DNA of 45,248 nucleotides from Verrucomicrobiaceae bacterium. Lineage in GTDB: Bacteria; Verrucomicrobiota; Verrucomicrobiia; Verrucomicrobiales; Akkermansiaceae. Each line of letters opens with the position of its first letter. Positions within the stretch are counted from its first letter, which is position 1. The position numbers were made by a program, and so were the translations under genes. The stretch spans positions 1 to 45,248 of the forward strand of contig SYAP01000357.1 in NCBI GenBank assembly GCA_005787565.1. The letters run 5' to 3'. Under the pieces are notes generated by a model. That model saw nothing but the letters and a program-made list of their open reading frames with translations. It did not search any database and was not told where the DNA came from. Below, piece by piece: positions 42,267 through 45,248 of this stretch.

Positions 42267-43169
42267 GTGGAAACCTCACGCCCAGGAATTCTCGCAGCAC
42301 TCACCGCCTTCTTCCTCTGGGGCGTGTTGCCGATCTTCTGGAAATGGCTCGATTTCCTTCCGCCCGCCAGCATCGTCGCCCAACGCACCCTCTGGTCCCT
42401 CCTGCTCCTCGCCGTCATCCTTCTCATCCGCGGCGAAGCCCGTCAGGTCCTGAAATCCCTGCGCTCCCCCCGCGCCATCGCCTGGCAAGCTCTATCAGGA
42501 ACCCTGTTGGCATCTAACTGGCTCCTCTACGTCTGGGCCACCCTCAACGGTCGCATCGTCGAAGGAGCCCTCGGCTACTACCTGAACCCCTTCTTCAACA
42601 TGCTCTTCGGCACACTCTGGTTCGGCGAACGCCACAACCGCTGCCAACTCGCTGCCATCGCACTCGCCCTCACCGGCGTCGCCATGCAAATGCGCGCCCT
42701 CGGCCACTTCCCATGGGTATCCCTCACCCTCGCCCTCACCTTCGCACTCTACGCCGTTGTTAGAAAACGCGCCCCACTCGGCTCCCTCCCCGGCCTCACC
42801 GCGGAAACCGCCATGCTCGCCCCCATCGCCCTCGTCTGGCTCATCATCTCCTCACCCACCCCCGCCGCCGCCTTCGGAAACTCACCCGCCAACGCACTCC
42901 TCGTCATCGGCACCGGCTTCGCCACCGCCCTCCCCCTCCTCTGCTTCGGCTACGCCACCCGCGCCATCCGCCTCACCACCCTCGGAATCCTCCAATTCCT
43001 CGGCCCCACCCTCCAGTTCTTCATCGGCTGGAAACTCTACGGCGAACCCATGTCCGCACTCCGCCTCGCATCCTTCGCCTTCATCTGGTCCGCCATCGCA
43101 CTCTACGCCATCGATGCCCTCCGCAGACAACCCAAACCACCCCCTCCCCAGCCCTCTCCCACCTCCTGA
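42267..43169 (+). CDS. rarD: RarD-type EamA family transporter
   Basis: About 300 residues beginning at GTG 42267 (ETSRPGILAALTAFFLWGVLPIFWKWL); the frame is open further upstream, but that part overlaps the divergent deaminase region and is not membrane-like. About ten transmembrane helices in two EamA repeats; the RarD signature is clear in GVLPIFWKWL, ASNWLLYVWATLNGRIVEGALGYYLNPFFNMLFG and GILQFLGPTLQF. It is a drug/metabolite superfamily exporter of unknown substrate. The C-terminal tail is Pro-rich. Confidence 0.88.
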   Translation: METSRPGILAALTAFFLWGVLPIFWKWLDFLPPASIVAQRTLWSLLLLAVILLIRGEARQVLKSLRSPRAIAWQALSGTLLASNWLLYVWATLNGRIVEGALGYYLNPFFNMLFGTLWFGERHNRCQLAAIALALTGVAMQMRALGHFPWVSLTLALTFALYAVVRKRAPLGSLPGLTAETAMLAPIALVWLIISSPTPAAAFGNSPANALLVIGTGFATALPLLCFGYATRAIRLTTLGILQFLGPTLQFFIGWKLYGEPMSALRLASFAFIWSAIALYAIDALRRQPKPPPPQPSPTS

Positions 43170-43247
43170 TCAATATCCCCGATCTGAAAGATCACACCAT
43201 CCCCCCGTGTCTCCTGAGTTGGCTAAATCCCAAAATCCACCCGACTC

Positions 43248-45248
43248 ATGCGCGCCATCCATCTCCTCGTTCCGCTCCTCCTCTCCCCCATTCTGTTAGC
43301 CCAACAAGATCCCCAGCGCCCCGTCGCCACCACCCAGGCGCTCGACCCCGCAGGCACCGCCGCCCGCATGATCGTCCCCGCAGGCTTCCGCGTCGAACTC
43401 ATCACCGGCGAACCCACCATCGCCCAACCCATCGCCTACACCCAGGACGACAAAGGCCGCCTCTGGGTCCTCGAAAACACCAACTACCCCGAATCCCCAG
43501 GCCAACCCAAAGACCGCATCGTCGTCCTCGAAGACACCAACGGCGACGGCTCCTTCGACAAAAACTCCGTCTTCCTCAACAACCTCACCTTCTCCAGCGG
43601 CATCGCCGTCGGCTTCGGCGGCGTCTGGATCGGCTCCCCCCCGAACCTCCTCTTCATCCCGGACAGAAACGCCGACGCCATCCCCGACGGACCACCCCAA
43701 ATCATCCTCGACGGCTGGGGCGCCGAAGACACCCACGAAACCCTCAACAACTTCACCTGGGGCCCCGACGGCTGGCTCTACGGCACCCACGGCATCTTCA
43801 CCTTCTCGAACATCGGCACCCCCGGAACACCGGAAAACCAACGCGTCCACATCAACGCCGCCGTCTGGCGCTACCACCCCACCCGCAAGGTCTTCGAACG
43901 CTGGTGCGAAGGCGCAAGCAACCAATGGGGCCTCGATTGGAACGACCACGGCGAAGCCTTCTTCGCCGCCTGCGTCATCCCACACATGTGGCACGCCATC
44001 GAAGGCGCCCACTACACCCGCCAAGCCGGATCCCACGAAAATCCCCACACCTACCAAGACATCCAAACCATCGCCTGGGGAAGATATGAAAAAGCCGGAT
44101 ACTGCGGCGCCATGATCTACCTCGGCGGTGCCTTCCCCGATGAATGGCGGAACAACTTCTTCTTCCACGACGTCCACATGAACAAACTCCGCTGAGAAAC
44201 CTTCACCAAATCCGGCTCCGGATACCGCAGCCACCGCAAAACTGACTTCCTCCACAGCCCCGACGCCTGGTTCCGCGGCCTCTCCCCGCAATACGGACCC
44301 GACGGCGGCGTCTTCATCTCCGATTGGTACGACAAAGTCCCCTGCCACCAACAACGCGCCTTCACCGATCGCTCAAACGGACGCATCTACAAAATCGTCA
44401 ACGACTAGGTCAAACCTCGCAAAGTCGATCTAACATCCGCCACCGACGCCGAACTCGTCGCCCTCATGCTCGACCCCAACGACTGGCACGTCCGCCACGC
44501 CCGCCGCATCCTCCAGGAACGCGGACCCAACCCCAAAACCACCGACGCCCTCGAAGCCATCCTCTTCAAAAACCCCGACGACACCCGCCAACTCCGCGCC
44601 CTCTGGACCCTCCACTCCCAACAAGCCCTCACCGAAGCCACCGCCCTCCGCGCCCTCAACGCCCCATCCGAATACGTCCGCGGCTGGACCATCACCTGCA
44701 TCACCGAACAGGGAAACCCCTCCCCCGCACTCCTCTCCCGCCTAACTGAACTCGCCGCCACAGATCCCTCACCCGCCGTCCGCCTCCGCCTCGCCTCAGC
44801 CCTCCAAAAACTCCAACCCGCCACCCGCTGGCCCATCCTCCAACCCCTCGCATCTAACAAATCCGACATCGAAGACCCGAACATCCCCCTCATGCTCTGG
44901 TACGCCGCGGAGCCCTCCGTCGCTACCGATCCCCTCAGCGCCATCAACCTCCTCAAATCCACCACCCACCCCCGCCTCCAACAATTCATCCCCCGCCGCA
45001 TCATGTCCGTCTTCATCACCGATGAGGAAAAAGCAGCCCCCGCCATGTCCGCACTCGCCACCACACTCTCGGAAAGCAAGTCCCCACTCCGCTCCAACAT
45101 TCTAACAGGACTCCTCGAAGCCGCCAAAGGCCGCAAACGCATCACCCAACCCCAAGCCTGGCCCGCCGCCTATCAGAAACTCATCACCGACCCCGACGAA
45201 TCCGTCCGCCAGAAAACCCAAGCCCTCGCCCTCCTCTTCGGCAGCACC
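43248..45248 (+). pseudogene. PVC-type membrane-bound dehydrogenase/heme-binding protein, two in-frame stops, 3'-partial
   Basis: Signal peptide (MRAIHLLVPLLLSPILLAQ), then a beta-propeller like that of the 'putative membrane-bound dehydrogenase' family of Planctomycetes and Verrucomicrobia (VPAGFRVELITGEP, GRLWVLENTNYPES, IVVLEDTNGDGSFDK, GPDGWLYGTHG). The first 315 codons end at TGA 44193-44195, but the same frame continues with in-family sequence (GLSPQYGPDGGVFISDWYDKVPCHQQRA, SNGRIYKIVND) to TAG 44406-44408 and then with HEAT-like repeats (DAELVALMLDPNDWHVRHARRILQERG) to the window end. No frameshift is needed. Either this is a recent pseudogene with two nonsense changes (both explainable by G-to-A or C-to-T), or the stops are read through, or the two positions are sequencing errors. 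A cytochrome c CxxCH would be expected beyond the window. Confidence 0.75.

Larger units (their letters stand above)
49..45107. repeat. Dispersed heptamer TCTAACA/TGTTAGA (20 copies)
   Basis: Exact copies counted by hand begin at 49, 779, 1494, 2678, 3633, 8266, 8348, 19027, 25140, 25844, 27234, 28081, 28392, 28590, 29281, 41727, 42758, 44429, 44853 and 45101. About 11 further copies have C for the first T (CCTAACA/TGTTAGG). Base composition predicts about two exact copies. They occur in both orientations and in two sense reading frames (Ser-Asn or Leu-Thr, and Val-Arg or Leu-Asp on the other strand) and once between genes, so codon choice alone does not explain them. None lies between 29.3 and 41.7 kb, nor between 8.4 and 19.0 kb. 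Confidence 0.65.

Noticed and set aside
43296-44354. 352-residue minus-strand open frame across the interrupted PVC gene
   Set aside because: A shadow of the plus-strand frame, which has a signal peptide and family motifs; the antisense product is Val/Gly/Asp-rich filler. It does not explain the two stops.
44193-44408. Reassigned stop codons (alternative genetic code)
   Set aside because: Many intact genes in the window end in TGA and some in TAG, and a normal RF1 gene is present, so general reassignment is ruled out; only local readthrough or gene decay remains.

Overview
The window looks like chromosomal DNA of a verrucomicrobial bacterium (PVC superphylum), probably a Verrucomicrobiales or Luteolibacter/Haloferula-like lineage. 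This rests on gene content, not a phylogeny: a PVC-type 'membrane-bound dehydrogenase' (heme-binding) family protein, a PEP-CTERM protein, LamG and lamin-tail secreted giants, CotH, GH172, sialidase-like and sialate O-acetylesterase proteins. GC is high (roughly 60-65% by eye) except for an AT-richer patch at about 35.5-38.6 kb. Almost no start codon is preceded by a Shine-Dalgarno sequence.

Layout. (1) 1-3.9 kb: the 3' end of an alpha/beta hydrolase, convergent with a minus-strand operon of an intact HtrA-like protease, a triad-less HtrA-like paralogue with an internal PDZ domain, and heme o synthase (ctaB). (2) 4.0-8.8 kb: a 1608-residue secreted CotH protein. (3) 8.8-19.8 kb: a minus-strand locus reading sensor kinase, NarL/LuxR-type response regulator, LamG/calcium-repeat protein, LamG PEP-CTERM protein, LamG/GH172 protein. 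It resembles a sensed glycan-binding and degradation locus. A GCACATT...G-run...TCCCAG sequence occurs both upstream of the sensor kinase and upstream of the first LamG gene. (4) 20.0-27.3 kb, plus strand: a secreted sugar-epimerase-like protein, pssA, an M28-like protein without metal ligands, kamA, a sialidase-like protein and prfA. (5) 27.3-38.6 kb, minus strand: tRNA-Gly, an Ala-rich repeat protein, an outer-membrane beta-barrel, a terminator, a Wzc-like BY-kinase, a small Wza-like export protein, a PDZ protein, a Prc-type protease, yggS, a DUF971 protein and recG. The first part is an exopolysaccharide export/envelope cluster; the second is housekeeping. (6) 38.7-45.2 kb: a cNMP-binding protein, a DUF3307 membrane protein, a sialate O-acetylesterase with a CBM32-like domain, dCMP deaminase, RarD, and a PVC heme-binding gene interrupted by two in-frame stops that runs off the window.

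The most unusual signals are a short motif, TCTAACA/TGTTAGA, found 20 times by hand count against about 2 expected from composition, in several reading frames and on both strands, and absent from 29.3 to 41.7 kb; the uncharacterised Ala-rich repeat protein next to the tRNA in the exopolysaccharide cluster; two enzyme-fold proteins with lost catalytic residues embedded in housekeeping operons; the twice-interrupted PVC gene; and the candidate shared operator in the two-component/LamG locus. No CRISPR array, insertion sequence, phage gene or rRNA was seen. All residue-level statements come from reading translations by eye.
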